14,474 nt of DNA from JALHTV01 sp049510055 (GCA_049510055.1 JBEKZI010000056.1:1-14474), one strand, 5' to 3'. Numbered from the stretch's first letter, positions 1-6,854 are shown. Numbers and translations: made by a program. The notes: generated from the sequence alone by a model not told the origin.

Positions 1-235
1 GCACCCCGCCGGCCACCATGAAGTCCTGCACGGTCACGCCCATCAGGTTGAAGATGGCCTTGCCCAGGAAGATGAATCCGATGGCCACGCCCAGGGCCGT
101 CAGGAACGATTGGAGCACGACCGTCCGCCGCTGGACCTTGTCCAGCCCCTCGGTGAGGTTCATGAAGATCGGCAGCACACCGATGGCGTCCACGGAGACG
201 AAGATCGGCACGAAGGTCAGCAGGAAGCTTTTCAT
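1..235 (-). CDS. MarC/UPF0056 family membrane protein (N-terminal part, cut by the window edge)
   Basis: This is the first 78 codons of a minus-strand gene that continues past the left edge. The protein begins MKSFLLTFVPIFVSVDAIGV and continues with LPIFMNLTEGL, which is the characteristic opening of the MarC family: a first membrane helix (about residues 4-24) with the pattern F-V-x-V-D-x-x-G-x-L-P-I-F, then a basic loop (KVQRR) and a second helix (about 41-62). Full family members are roughly 200 residues with six helices in the inner membrane. The name comes from an old link to multiple antibiotic resistance that was not upheld, and the transported substrate is unsettled. The ATG at 235 is preceded by an AGGAA Shine-Dalgarno-like sequence. 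The gene is divergent from hemB across a 108-base gap. Family assignment is confident; function is not. Confidence 0.85.
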   Translation of the reverse strand, partial: MKSFLLTFVPIFVSVDAIGVLPIFMNLTEGLDKVQRRTVVLQSFLTALGVAIGFIFLGKAIFNLMGVTVQDFMVAGGV

Positions 236-284
236 GGGACGGTTCCTTGGCGGCCTTTGCGCGCCAGACGCCGGCCGCGCAGGC

Positions 285-313
285 ATTATGTCCACTGCGC
301 TGGGGATGGGCAA
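285..313 (-). promoter_or_regulatory. Candidate sigma-70-like promoter for the MarC-family gene
   Basis: Read on the minus strand there is TTGCCC (313-308), a 17-base spacer, then CATAAT (290-285). These match the TTGACA/TATAAT consensus at 4/6 and 5/6 positions. Transcription would start near 278, giving a leader of about 43 bases that contains the AGGAA ribosome site. Found by eye only; planctomycete promoters are poorly characterised. Confidence 0.35.
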
Positions 314-335
314 GGGGGCGGTCTTGGCCTACAAT
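307..335 (+). promoter_or_regulatory. Candidate promoter for hemB, giving a leaderless or nearly leaderless mRNA
   Basis: On the plus strand there is TGGGCA (307-312), a 17-base spacer and TACAAT (330-335). Transcription would start around 341-344, at or just before the hemB ATG at 344. The bases between box and ATG (GGGGGGCC) contain no convincing Shine-Dalgarno sequence, consistent with leaderless translation. It overlaps the proposed promoter of the divergent MarC gene. Confidence 0.35.
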
Positions 336-343
336 GGGGGGCC

Positions 344-1345
344 ATGTCGCCTTATCCGCAAAAACGACTCCGTCGCCTGCGTGCCAACGCCACGCTGCGG
401 GGGATGCTGGCGGGCGTGAGGCTGTCGGTCCAGGAGCTGATCGCCCCGCTGTTCGTGTGCGAAGGGGAGCACCGGCGCGTGGAGGTTCCCACCATGCCGG
501 GCCAGTACCAGCTTTCGGTGGACGCCGCGATCCAGATCGTCCGCCGTTGGGCCGGCGCGGGCCTGCCTGCGGTGCTGCTGTTCGGCCTGCCGGCTCGGGC
601 AAAAAAAGACGCCCAGGGCACTTCCGCCTGGGACGCCCGCGGGCCTGTGCAGCGGCTTTGCCGCGAGATTAAAAAACATTCGCCGGCCACGCTGGTCGTC
701 ACGGACGTCTGCCTGTGCGAGTACACCGATCACGGCCATTGCGGCGTGCTGGCCAAACGGGCCGACGGCTCGATGGACGTGGACAATGATTCGACGCTCC
801 AGGCCCTGTCGAGAGTGGCTCTGTCGCACGCCGAGGCCGGAGCGGACCTGGTCGCCCCCTCGGCCATGATGGACGGGCAGGTGGCCGCCATTCGCTCGGC
901 CCTGGACGGCTCGGGGCACGCCGGCGTCGGCATCCTGGCCTACGCGGTGAAGTTCGCCTCCAGCCTGTACGGGCCGTTCCGCGACGCGGCCGGGTCCACG
1001 CCGCAATTTGGCGACCGGCGGGGCTATCAGATGGACTATCGCTGCCCGCGCGGCGCCTGGGCCGAGGCGGCCGCGGACATCGAGGAAGGTGCCGACATCC
1101 TCATGGTCAAGCCGGCCGGGGCCTACCTGGACGTGATCGCCGACCTGCGCCGCCGGACCGATATGCCGATCGCGGCCTACCACGTCAGCGGGGAGTACGC
1201 CGCCATCAAGGCCGCCGCGGCCGCCGGCGCCCTGGACGAACGAGCCGCCGCGATGGAAATTACCACCGCCATCAAGCGGGCCGGGGCGGACCTGGTCATC
1301 ACCTACTTCGCCGAGCAACTGGCCGTCTGGCTGCGGGAAGCGTGA
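344..1345 (+). CDS. hemB: Porphobilinogen synthase (delta-aminolevulinic acid dehydratase)
   Basis: HemB condenses two 5-aminolevulinate molecules into porphobilinogen, the first common step toward haem and other tetrapyrroles, in the cytoplasm. The 333-residue product has the usual length and TIM-barrel landmarks. The zinc site of zinc-dependent enzymes is present as DVCLCEYTDHGHCG (Cys123, Cys125, Cys133). The two Schiff-base lysines are K203 in AYAVKFASSLYGPFRDA and K256 in ILMVKPAGAYLD. The motif GDRRGYQMD (224-231) is also typical, although the usual DPAN stretch after it reads DYRCPRG. I chose the ATG at 344 because it gives the family N-terminus; the frame is open back to 110, but that extension lies across the MarC gene and its promoter. 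The 3' end faces the MFS gene with only 7 bases between stop codons, leaving no room for a separate terminator. Confidence 0.95.
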   Translation: MSPYPQKRLRRLRANATLRGMLAGVRLSVQELIAPLFVCEGEHRRVEVPTMPGQYQLSVDAAIQIVRRWAGAGLPAVLLFGLPARAKKDAQGTSAWDARGPVQRLCREIKKHSPATLVVTDVCLCEYTDHGHCGVLAKRADGSMDVDNDSTLQALSRVALSHAEAGADLVAPSAMMDGQVAAIRSALDGSGHAGVGILAYAVKFASSLYGPFRDAAGSTPQFGDRRGYQMDYRCPRGAWAEAAADIEEGADILMVKPAGAYLDVIADLRRRTDMPIAAYHVSGEYAAIKAAAAAGALDERAAAMEITTAIKRAGADLVITYFAEQLAVWLREA

Positions 1346-1352
1346 CGTTTCT

Positions 1353-2663
1353 CTACGCTTGTGCGGGGCGTTTGGAGGTCGACAGGAACACCACCAGCAG
1401 CACGGCCGCCAATCCAGCCAGGCCGGCCCCGATGCCGAAGGCGATCACCGGGCCGATGAACTTCCACAGGATTCCGAAGATCAGGCTCGCCGGCAGGGCC
1501 GCAAAGCCTATGGCCCCGTGATAGACGCCGTACGCCGTGCCGCGGTTCTCGGCCGGCACGAAGTCCGCGATCAAGGCCCGCTCGACGCCCTCCGTCAGGC
1601 CGTAGTACACGCCGTAGGCCGCGACCAAGGCCCAGAACTGCCAGGTCTGATGGACCACCGCGAAGCCTAGGTACACCAGGGCGTACACGGCCCAGCCGCC
1701 GACGATCAGCGGCCGCCGGCCGATGCGGTCCGACAGCATCCCGCCGGGGAAGCTGGACGCCACCTTCAGGACATGCAGCAGAATCCACAGGCCGATGAGG
1801 TCGATCATGCTCAGGCCGAAGCGCTCCCAGCCGTACAGCACGATGAACAAATCGCTGCTGTTGCCCAGGGCGAACAGGACTACGATCCCCACGAAGACGT
1901 AGAAGGGCCGCGGCAGGCGGCGCCCATCCTTGCTGGTGATTTTGGCGTCGGTGGCGGCTGGTGGCGATATCTCGCGGACCTTGCTCACCAACATGACCAT
2001 GGCCGCCAAGCCCGGAATCAGGGCGATGCCGAACAGCCAGCGCAGCGCGGTGACGACGTGATGATGGTCCTGCCCGCCGGACGTGCCCCACCAGCCGGTC
2101 TTGTCGAACAGTTCGCCGCCCAGGAAGGCGTACAGGATGGCGATGGCCACCAGCGGGCCGGCGATGGCGCCGGTGTTGTCCATCGCGCGGTGGAAGCTGA
2201 ACGCCAGTCCCCGGTATTCCGGAACCACCGACTGGCTGATCAGCGCGTCGCGGGGCGAGGTGCGGATGCCCTTGCCGATGCGGTCGGCGAACTTCATGAC
2301 CACCACCTGCCAGCCCGCCATGGCCAGGGCCATCATCGGGCGGAAGATCGTCGATAAGCCGTAGCCGACCACGACCAGCATCTTGCGCTTGCCCAACACG
2401 TCACTCAGCCGGCCGGAAACGAGCTTCAGCAAGCTGGCGGTGGCCTCGGCCACGCCTTCCATTAGCCCCACGTAGAACGGCGCCCAGCCCAGCGGCACGA
2501 TGCCGGCGATGAACACCGGAAGCAGCGGGTTCATCATCTCGCTGGAAAAATCAGTCAGCAGGCTGACCAGTCCCATCATCAGCACGTTGCCGCGAATGGC
2601 TGAGCGCCAGGTGGGACGGTTCGTCAGGGGGGACGCCAGGTCGGGGGTGGGGGAGGCGGACAT
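1353..2663 (-). CDS. Major facilitator superfamily (MFS) transporter
   Basis: This is a 436-residue inner-membrane transporter of the 12-helix MFS type. The MFS motif A appears twice, as expected from the internal repeat: GRLSDVLGKRK (84-94) between helices 2 and 3, and GMLSDRIGRRP (308-318) between helices 8 and 9. A conserved loop DRIGKGIRTSPRDALI (127-142) follows helix 4. A charged cytoplasmic loop (about 228-252) separates the halves. The substrate cannot be told from sequence. The start is ATG at 2663 (MSASPTPD), preceded by an AGAAAGG stretch that is somewhat distant. The same frame stays open upstream through mcsB, but that part is not protein-like. The gene begins 17 bases after the mcsB stop, so it is probably the last gene of an mcsA-mcsB-MFS operon. 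A link to arginine phosphorylation is not evident. Confidence 0.9.
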   Translation of the reverse strand: MSASPTPDLASPLTNRPTWRSAIRGNVLMMGLVSLLTDFSSEMMNPLLPVFIAGIVPLGWAPFYVGLMEGVAEATASLLKLVSGRLSDVLGKRKMLVVVGYGLSTIFRPMMALAMAGWQVVVMKFADRIGKGIRTSPRDALISQSVVPEYRGLAFSFHRAMDNTGAIAGPLVAIAILYAFLGGELFDKTGWWGTSGGQDHHHVVTALRWLFGIALIPGLAAMVMLVSKVREISPPAATDAKITSKDGRRLPRPFYVFVGIVVLFALGNSSDLFIVLYGWERFGLSMIDLIGLWILLHVLKVASSFPGGMLSDRIGRRPLIVGGWAVYALVYLGFAVVHQTWQFWALVAAYGVYYGLTEGVERALIADFVPAENRGTAYGVYHGAIGFAALPASLIFGILWKFIGPVIAFGIGAGLAGLAAVLLVVFLSTSKRPAQA

Positions 2664-2680
2664 TATTAATGATGGCCTTT

Positions 2681-3736
2681 CTAGTGGGCTCCAAGTCGTT
2701 GGCGGATGTAAGTCGCACGGGCCTCGGCGCGGGCCGGTCCGTCCAGCTCCTGCTTGAGAATCTTTTGGAGGTGCGCCGGCTGGGTCAACAGGAAAATCTC
2801 GTTGACGGTCTTGATGTCCACGTCGCGGACCAGCCCGGTCGCGATGCCCAGCCGCACCAGCGACAGCAAAAACGTGGCCTCCTGGTTGCTCATCATCCTG
2901 GCCGACCGCAGCAGGGCGAGGCTGCGCTGGATTTTGTCCTCGACGGCCTTGCCTTGCCGCTCCCGAAGGATCTGGCGGGCCTGCCGCTCGTATTCCACGA
3001 ATTTGGGGATAAGCCCGCCGGCGAACTCGTCGGCAATCTGCTCCTCGCTGTGGCCCAGGGAGGTCTGGTTGGAGACCTGGAAAAAGTCGCCCAACGCCTC
3101 GGTGCCCTCGCCGTACAGGCCGCGGACCTCCAGATGGAGCTCCTTGGCCGCCCGCAGGGCTTTTTCGATCTCCCCGGCCATCTTCAGGGCCGGCAGGTGC
3201 AGCATGGCGCTGAGCCGCAGGCCCGTGCCGACGTTGGTGGGGCAGGCCGTCAGGTATCCGTAGCGGCTGTGGAAGGCGAAGTCCACGTGCTCCTCCAGCA
3301 GGTTGTCCACGCGGAGCGCGTCGGCCAGGGCTTCGGGCATTTGCAGCCCGCAGCGGAAGGCCTGGATGCGGAGGTGGTCTTCCTCGTTGACCATGACGGC
3401 CACGGTCTCCCCGGCCGCGACGGCCACGCCGCGGGGATGGTCGGCGGCCGCGTGCTCGCGAGAGATCAGGTGGCGCTCCACCAGGAGTCGGCGGTCCAGG
3501 TCCCCGGCCGCGGCGAGGTCCACGTAGAGCATGGTCGGGGCGATGCCGGCGCCCAGGAGCTCTTTTTTCAGCCGCGCCTCGACGGCCTTTTTCTGCTCCT
3601 GTGAGCAGCGCGACAGGAACGGTTCGCCGGCCAGGTTGCGGGCCAGCCGCGCCCGGCAGGAGATGACCACGTCCTCCATCGGCCCGCTGCCGCGGAGCCA
3701 TTCTCCGGCCTGCTTGGTCAAGTCGGCCAGCTTCAT
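2681..3736 (-). CDS. mcsB: Protein arginine kinase McsB (ATP:guanido phosphotransferase family)
   Basis: McsB phosphorylates arginine side chains of proteins; in Firmicutes this marks them for ClpC-ClpP degradation and relieves CtsR repression. The 351-residue product is slightly shorter than the Bacillus protein (about 360). Visible family motifs are the nucleotide-binding start ISCRARLARNL (25-35), the catalytic acidic loop NEEDHLRIQ (117-125), CPTNVGTGLR with the reactive-cysteine position (165-174), and GEGTEALGDFFQVSNQTSLG (209-228). The C-terminal allosteric phosphoarginine pocket, RDxxRA in Firmicutes, reads RAEARA here (336-341), so the aspartate is missing. The ATG at 3736 has a good GGAGG site and overlaps the mcsA stop as ATGA, indicating translational coupling. 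No ctsR or clpC lies in the window, so its regulon and protease partner are unknown. Confidence 0.93.
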   Translation of the reverse strand: MKLADLTKQAGEWLRGSGPMEDVVISCRARLARNLAGEPFLSRCSQEQKKAVEARLKKELLGAGIAPTMLYVDLAAAGDLDRRLLVERHLISREHAAADHPRGVAVAAGETVAVMVNEEDHLRIQAFRCGLQMPEALADALRVDNLLEEHVDFAFHSRYGYLTACPTNVGTGLRLSAMLHLPALKMAGEIEKALRAAKELHLEVRGLYGEGTEALGDFFQVSNQTSLGHSEEQIADEFAGGLIPKFVEYERQARQILRERQGKAVEDKIQRSLALLRSARMMSNQEATFLLSLVRLGIATGLVRDVDIKTVNEIFLLTQPAHLQKILKQELDGPARAEARATYIRQRLGAH

Positions 3737-4218
3737 GAGGCCTCCAACTCCTTGATCTGGTCGCGGATTCGGGCGGCCTTTTCGTAGTCCTCGGCGGCGA
3801 CGGCCTTTTTGAGCTCGGCCCGCAGGCGCAGCAGGGCGTGGTGCTTTTTCTGCTCCCCGCCGCCGCGGTGGGGCACCTTGCCGACGTGCTGGCTGGCGCC
3901 GTCCTGGGCGCCTTCGATCAGCGGCAGCATCGCCCGCTCGAAGGCGTCGTAGTCGTGCGGACAGCCCAGCAGCTTCTGCTGGCGGAACTCCCCGAAGGTC
4001 AACCCGCAGACATCGCAGGCCAGCGATGCATTTTCCTGCTCGCCGGAGGTGTGCATGACGAAGTCCTCCAGCAGCTCGCTGAGAGACATCTGCGATTTGA
4101 CGAACACGCCCTCGGCGGCGGCGCAACTCTGGCAGAGCTGTTTCTCGACCAGCTTGCCGTCGGTGATGTCGGTCAGCAGGACCGTGGCGGGCTTACCGCA
4201 TTTTTCGCACTTGTCCAT
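3733..4218 (-). CDS. mcsA: McsA-like zinc-finger protein with C-terminal UVR domain, activator of McsB
   Basis: McsA is the cysteine-rich partner that stimulates the McsB arginine kinase and links metal or thiol stress to it. The 161-residue product has CEKC (4-7) and CQSC (29-32), forming one zinc site, then CDVCGLTFGEF (68-78). The second half of the next site reads GCPHDY (85-90), so the final cysteine of the usual CxxC is replaced and His88 may act as ligand. HVGKVP (111-116) is a further family motif. Residues about 124-159 form a UVR (UvrB/UvrC-type) helical hairpin: LRAELKKAVAAEDYEKAARI. The ATG at 4218 is preferred over a TTG three codons earlier because it starts directly at the first zinc motif. 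The 3' end overlaps mcsB by 4 bases. A palindromic repeat and a TACAAT box lie immediately upstream. Confidence 0.88.
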   Translation of the reverse strand: MDKCEKCGKPATVLLTDITDGKLVEKQLCQSCAAAEGVFVKSQMSLSELLEDFVMHTSGEQENASLACDVCGLTFGEFRQQKLLGCPHDYDAFERAMLPLIEGAQDGASQHVGKVPHRGGGEQKKHHALLRLRAELKKAVAAEDYEKAARIRDQIKELEAS

Positions 4219-4226
4219 GGCTTGCA

Positions 4227-4251
4227 AACCTGCCTGTCCGGTAGGCAGGTT
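4227..4251. repeat. Palindromic repeat in the mcsA leader (copy 1 of a CCTGCC-type family)
   Basis: Two 9-base arms, AACCTGCCT (4227-4235) and AGGCAGGTT (4243-4251), are perfect inverted complements around a 7-base centre. The core is the same as the element at 6877-6896, apart from one extra base and one changed base in the centre. In the mcsA mRNA it would form a hairpin ending 8 bases before the ATG, and the only Shine-Dalgarno-like bases (CAGG) lie in its 3' arm. Confidence 0.8.
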
Positions 4252-4253
4252 GG

Positions 4254-4259
4254 ATTGTA
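4254..4259 (-). promoter_or_regulatory. Possible -10 box upstream of mcsA
   Basis: TACAAT is read on the minus strand (4259-4254), with no convincing -35 box 16-18 bases upstream. If active, transcription would start near 4247, inside the palindromic repeat, giving mcsA-mcsB-MFS its own promoter separate from the pterin gene. The hexamer matches the proposed -10 boxes of three other genes in this window. Confidence 0.25.
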
Positions 4260-4287
4260 CCGCAACGTCGGCCGCGGCGCACAGCGA

Positions 4288-4668
4288 TCAGGGGGATTGG
4301 GGGTACCACGTGGCCCAGCACTCCTCGGCCTCGCTGACGGCCAGGTGGTGCAGGCCGGCTCCCCCGCCCAGCCGCCGCATCAGGGCACGGGCCAGAAATT
4401 CCGCCACCCGCTCGGCCGAGGCGCCGCTGCCGGCGGCGACCAGGGCGTTGAGGTCCTTGTCCTCCAGCTCGGCCGCCACGGCCGCCAGGGCCTTTTGGGC
4501 GATCTGGAAGTCGACGACCACGCCCGTGACGGGGTCCAGCCGCTCGGATCGGAACGCGGCGATCACGTTCCAGCCGTGCTTATGCGGGGCCTCGAACGTG
4601 CCGTCGGGCAGCCGGACCGCGTGGCTGGCGGTAAAGTGGCACTCCACGGATACTTCATAAATTCCCAT
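4288..4668 (-). CDS. 6-pyruvoyl-tetrahydropterin synthase / QueD-fold protein (COG0720) with altered active site
   Basis: The 126-residue product has the length and order of motifs of the PTPS/QueD fold, which acts on dihydroneopterin triphosphate in queuosine, biopterin or folate biosynthesis. Zinc ligands are visible as His16 (TASHAVRLPDG) and His29/His31 (APHKHGWNV). GVVVDFQIAQKAL (49-61) is the conserved VDF segment and SEAEECWATWY (112-122) carries the C-terminal glutamate. The catalytic cysteine of QueD (CxxxHGH) is absent; instead there is E26-A-P-H, resembling the glutamate-type PTPS-III motif ExxHGH. The usual LDHxxLN triad segment reads LEDKDLN (68-74), so the catalytic His is Asp. 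Function could be a folate-pathway bypass or something else; queuosine synthesis is less likely. The ATG at 4668 starts the conserved MGIYEVSVE; no ribosome site precedes it. Confidence 0.78.
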   Translation of the reverse strand: MGIYEVSVECHFTASHAVRLPDGTFEAPHKHGWNVIAAFRSERLDPVTGVVVDFQIAQKALAAVAAELEDKDLNALVAAGSGASAERVAEFLARALMRRLGGGAGLHHLAVSEAEECWATWYPQSP

Positions 4669-4864
4669 TAAAACATTGTAGACACCCACCAGACTGTTGC
4701 ATAGACCGCCGCCGGCCCCTATAAAATCGCTTTTGCTAGAACCGGGCGAGGGAACGCCCCGTAGCATTATGTATCGCGGGCGCTTAAGCTCACTCCCGGA
4801 AAAAGTAGTAGCTTGCCACGCTTGGCTTACGTTTTAACTAAGGATAGAAGGCTCGGAGCAAAGC
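4669..4864. promoter_or_regulatory. Divergent intergenic region between the PTPS-like gene and the metal ATPase
   Basis: These 196 bases are noticeably richer in A+T than the flanking genes. On the plus strand TTGCAT (4697-4702), a 17-base spacer and TATAAA (4720-4725) form a possible promoter for the ATPase, with a leader of about 130 bases. A small hairpin (GGGCG 4744-4748 with CGCCC 4755-4759) would lie in that leader. A second weak possibility is TTGGCT (4822-4827) with TAGAAG (4845-4850). The ATPase ribosome site is GGAG at 4855-4858. I recognised no riboswitch and no obvious metal-regulator operator. Confidence 0.3.
4675..4703 (-). promoter_or_regulatory. Candidate leaderless promoter of the PTPS-like gene
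   Basis: On the minus strand TACAAT (4680-4675) ends 6 bases before the ATG at 4668, which places the expected start of transcription on the A of the start codon. A weak -35 candidate, TATGCA, lies at 4703-4698 with a 17-base spacer. No Shine-Dalgarno sequence is present, so a leaderless mRNA is the simplest reading. Confidence 0.35.
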
Positions 4865-6844
4865 ATGGCCCATGACATCTTGAAGGACTCCGTCGAGGCC
4901 CAGACTGGTCGGACCAGCTTACTGATCATCGGCATCCTCATCGGCGGGGTGCTGATGCTGTGTTCCTACGTGGCCGACTGGGTCTTCGCCAGCCAGACCT
5001 TTTCCACCGAAAACGGGACTTTTAATTTCTACAGCGACCTCCTGGCGGTGTTGGGGACGATCCTGCTGGGCGCGCCGATCGTCATTCACGCCGCCCGCGC
5101 CCTGTGGCACGGCGAGGCTAACATGGACGAGCTGGTGGCCCTGTCGGTGTTTGCCGCCGTGGCCGCCAAAGACTACAAAGCCGCCGGCGCGGTGGCGTTT
5201 TTCCTGCTGCTGGCCAACCTCATCGAGACCCGCACGGCCCTGGGCGCCCGGGCGAGCATCGAAAGCCTGGTGCGCCTGTCGCCCAAAAAGGCCCACCGCC
5301 TGACCGATGGGCGGGAAGAGCTGGTGGACCCCCAGGCCCTGACTCCTGGCGACATCGTTCGCGTCCGGCCGGGCGACAACATCCCCGCCGACGGCGAAGT
5401 CGTCTTGGGGCAGTCCTCCGTGAACGAGGCCAACGTCACGGGCGAATCCCTGCCGGTGGAGAAGGCGGTGGGGGACGAGGTGTTCTCCGGCACCAACAAC
5501 CTGGCCGGGGCGATCGACGTGAAGGTCACCCGCGCCGGCGACGACACCACGCTGGGCAAGGTGCGAAAGCTCATTCTCCAAGCCGAGGGCACGCGCATCC
5601 CCATCATGCGGCTGATCAACCGCTACGCCGGCTACTACACGCCGACCATCCTGATGCTGGCCGGGGCGGTGTGGTTTTTTACGCATGACTGGGCACGCGT
5701 GGTCACGATGCTGGTGGTGGCCTGCCCCTGCGCGCTGGTGCTGGCCGTGCCGACGGCCATGGTGGCGGCCCTGTCGTGCGCCGCCAGGCTGGGCATCCTG
5801 GTCAAGGACGTCTCCACCATCGAGCTGGCCAAGACCATCACGGCCTTCGTGTTCGACAAAACCGGCACGCTGACGACCGGCGAGCTGTCCATGACGCAGA
5901 TGGGCCCGGCCGAGGGCGTCGACGCGGCGGAACTGCTTTCGGCGGCGGCCTCGGCCGAGCATCTGTCCAAGCACCCGGTGGCCCGGGCCGTCGTGGCCAA
6001 GGCCGCCGAGGCTCAGGTGGAGATCGACACGCCCTCGGACTTTCAGGAAGTCCCCGGCCGCGGCGTGCGGGCGCACATCGACGGCCGGACCATCCTGGTC
6101 GGCCGCAGCACCTGGCTGACCGAGCAGGGCGTCGCGCGCGAGGCGATGATCAATCCCAAATACCCCGAGCCGGAAGGCCTCAGCACGCTGCACGTGGTGT
6201 CCGACGGGCGCGTGCTGGGCTGGATCGGCCTGGAAGACCGCACTCGCCGCGAGGCCCGGGCGGCGCTGGATGAGCTGCGGCAGTTGGGCATCAGCAAGCT
6301 GGTGATGGTGACGGGCGACCGCTGGTCGGTCGCGCGTCGCGTGGCCGGCGAGATGGGCGCCACCGAGGTGCAGGCCGAGGTGCTGCCCGCCGACAAGCTG
6401 GACCTGGTGGCCGCGCTGAAGGCCGCCGGGTACCGCGTGGCCGTGGTGGGCGACGGCGTGAACGACGCCCCGGCCCTGGCCGCCGGCGACGTGTCCATCG
6501 CGATGGGCGCCGCCGGCAGCGACGTGGCCATCAACTCCGCCACCATCGCGCTGATGAATAACGACCTGGGCCGGCTGCCGTTTCTGGTCCGCCTCAGCCG
6601 GCGGACCACCGCCGTGATCCATCAGAATTTACTGTTCGGCGTGACGTTTATCGTGGCGTTTGAAATCCTGGCCGGGATGGGATGGATTCGGCCGGTGGTC
6701 GGGGCCTTGCTGCACATGGTGGCGGCGACGTTCGTGATCTTCAACAGCGCCCGCATCGTGCGGTTCGGCGAGGAGCTGCACCGGCTGGCTCCCTCGGCGG
6801 CCCCGCCGACCATGCCGCGACTGGAGGCCGTGCCAGCGACGTAG
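4865..6844 (+). CDS. P1B-type heavy-metal translocating ATPase, no N-terminal metal-binding domain
   Basis: The 659-residue product is a cation pump driven by ATP through a phospho-aspartate intermediate in the inner membrane. Landmarks: actuator loop TGES (192-195), metal-site helix ACPCALVLA (286-294), phosphorylated Asp331 in DKTGTLT, the P1B-specific SKHPVARAV (368-376), and GDGVNDAPAL (529-538). Eight membrane helices fit the P1B plan (about 17-38, 58-79, 88-101, 105-121, 256-273, 276-298, 586-604, 609-630). No HMA domain or CxxC lies before helix 1. The CPC motif suggests Cu, Zn or Cd, but the last helix reads LLHMVAATFVIFNSARIVRF; the aspartate of Zn/Cd pumps and the MSSS of Cu pumps are not there, so the metal is unassigned. 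The ATG has GGAG six bases upstream. It converges with the ABC permease across a palindrome-filled gap. Confidence 0.93.
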   Translation: MAHDILKDSVEAQTGRTSLLIIGILIGGVLMLCSYVADWVFASQTFSTENGTFNFYSDLLAVLGTILLGAPIVIHAARALWHGEANMDELVALSVFAAVAAKDYKAAGAVAFFLLLANLIETRTALGARASIESLVRLSPKKAHRLTDGREELVDPQALTPGDIVRVRPGDNIPADGEVVLGQSSVNEANVTGESLPVEKAVGDEVFSGTNNLAGAIDVKVTRAGDDTTLGKVRKLILQAEGTRIPIMRLINRYAGYYTPTILMLAGAVWFFTHDWARVVTMLVVACPCALVLAVPTAMVAALSCAARLGILVKDVSTIELAKTITAFVFDKTGTLTTGELSMTQMGPAEGVDAAELLSAAASAEHLSKHPVARAVVAKAAEAQVEIDTPSDFQEVPGRGVRAHIDGRTILVGRSTWLTEQGVAREAMINPKYPEPEGLSTLHVVSDGRVLGWIGLEDRTRREARAALDELRQLGISKLVMVTGDRWSVARRVAGEMGATEVQAEVLPADKLDLVAALKAAGYRVAVVGDGVNDAPALAAGDVSIAMGAAGSDVAINSATIALMNNDLGRLPFLVRLSRRTTAVIHQNLLFGVTFIVAFEILAGMGWIRPVVGALLHMVAATFVIFNSARIVRFGEELHRLAPSAAPPTMPRLEAVPAT

Positions 6845-6854
6845 TGTTCAGCAA

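Noticed and set aside
110..343. N-terminal extension of the hemB frame back to 110
   Set aside because: It lies antisense to the MarC gene and across the divergent promoters, and the extension has no HemB-like sequence; ATG 344 gives the normal length.
1346..1352. Possible terminator between hemB and the MFS gene
   Set aside because: Only seven bases separate the two stop codons and no hairpin with a T-tract is visible around them.
1353..3701. A 782-codon minus-strand frame that could be read as a fusion of the MFS transporter with an upstream domain
   Set aside because: The part upstream of 2663 is Arg/Pro/Gly-rich shadow of mcsB in another frame; mcsB itself has all family motifs and its own stop at 2681.
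2681..4126. N-terminal extension of mcsB into mcsA
   Set aside because: The McsB family start and a GGAGG ribosome site are at 3736, and the mcsA frame with its zinc motifs occupies the upstream region.
4919..6622. A 567-codon minus-strand open frame
   Set aside because: It is antisense to the P1B ATPase and has His/Gly/Arg-rich low-complexity composition typical of GC-rich shadow frames.
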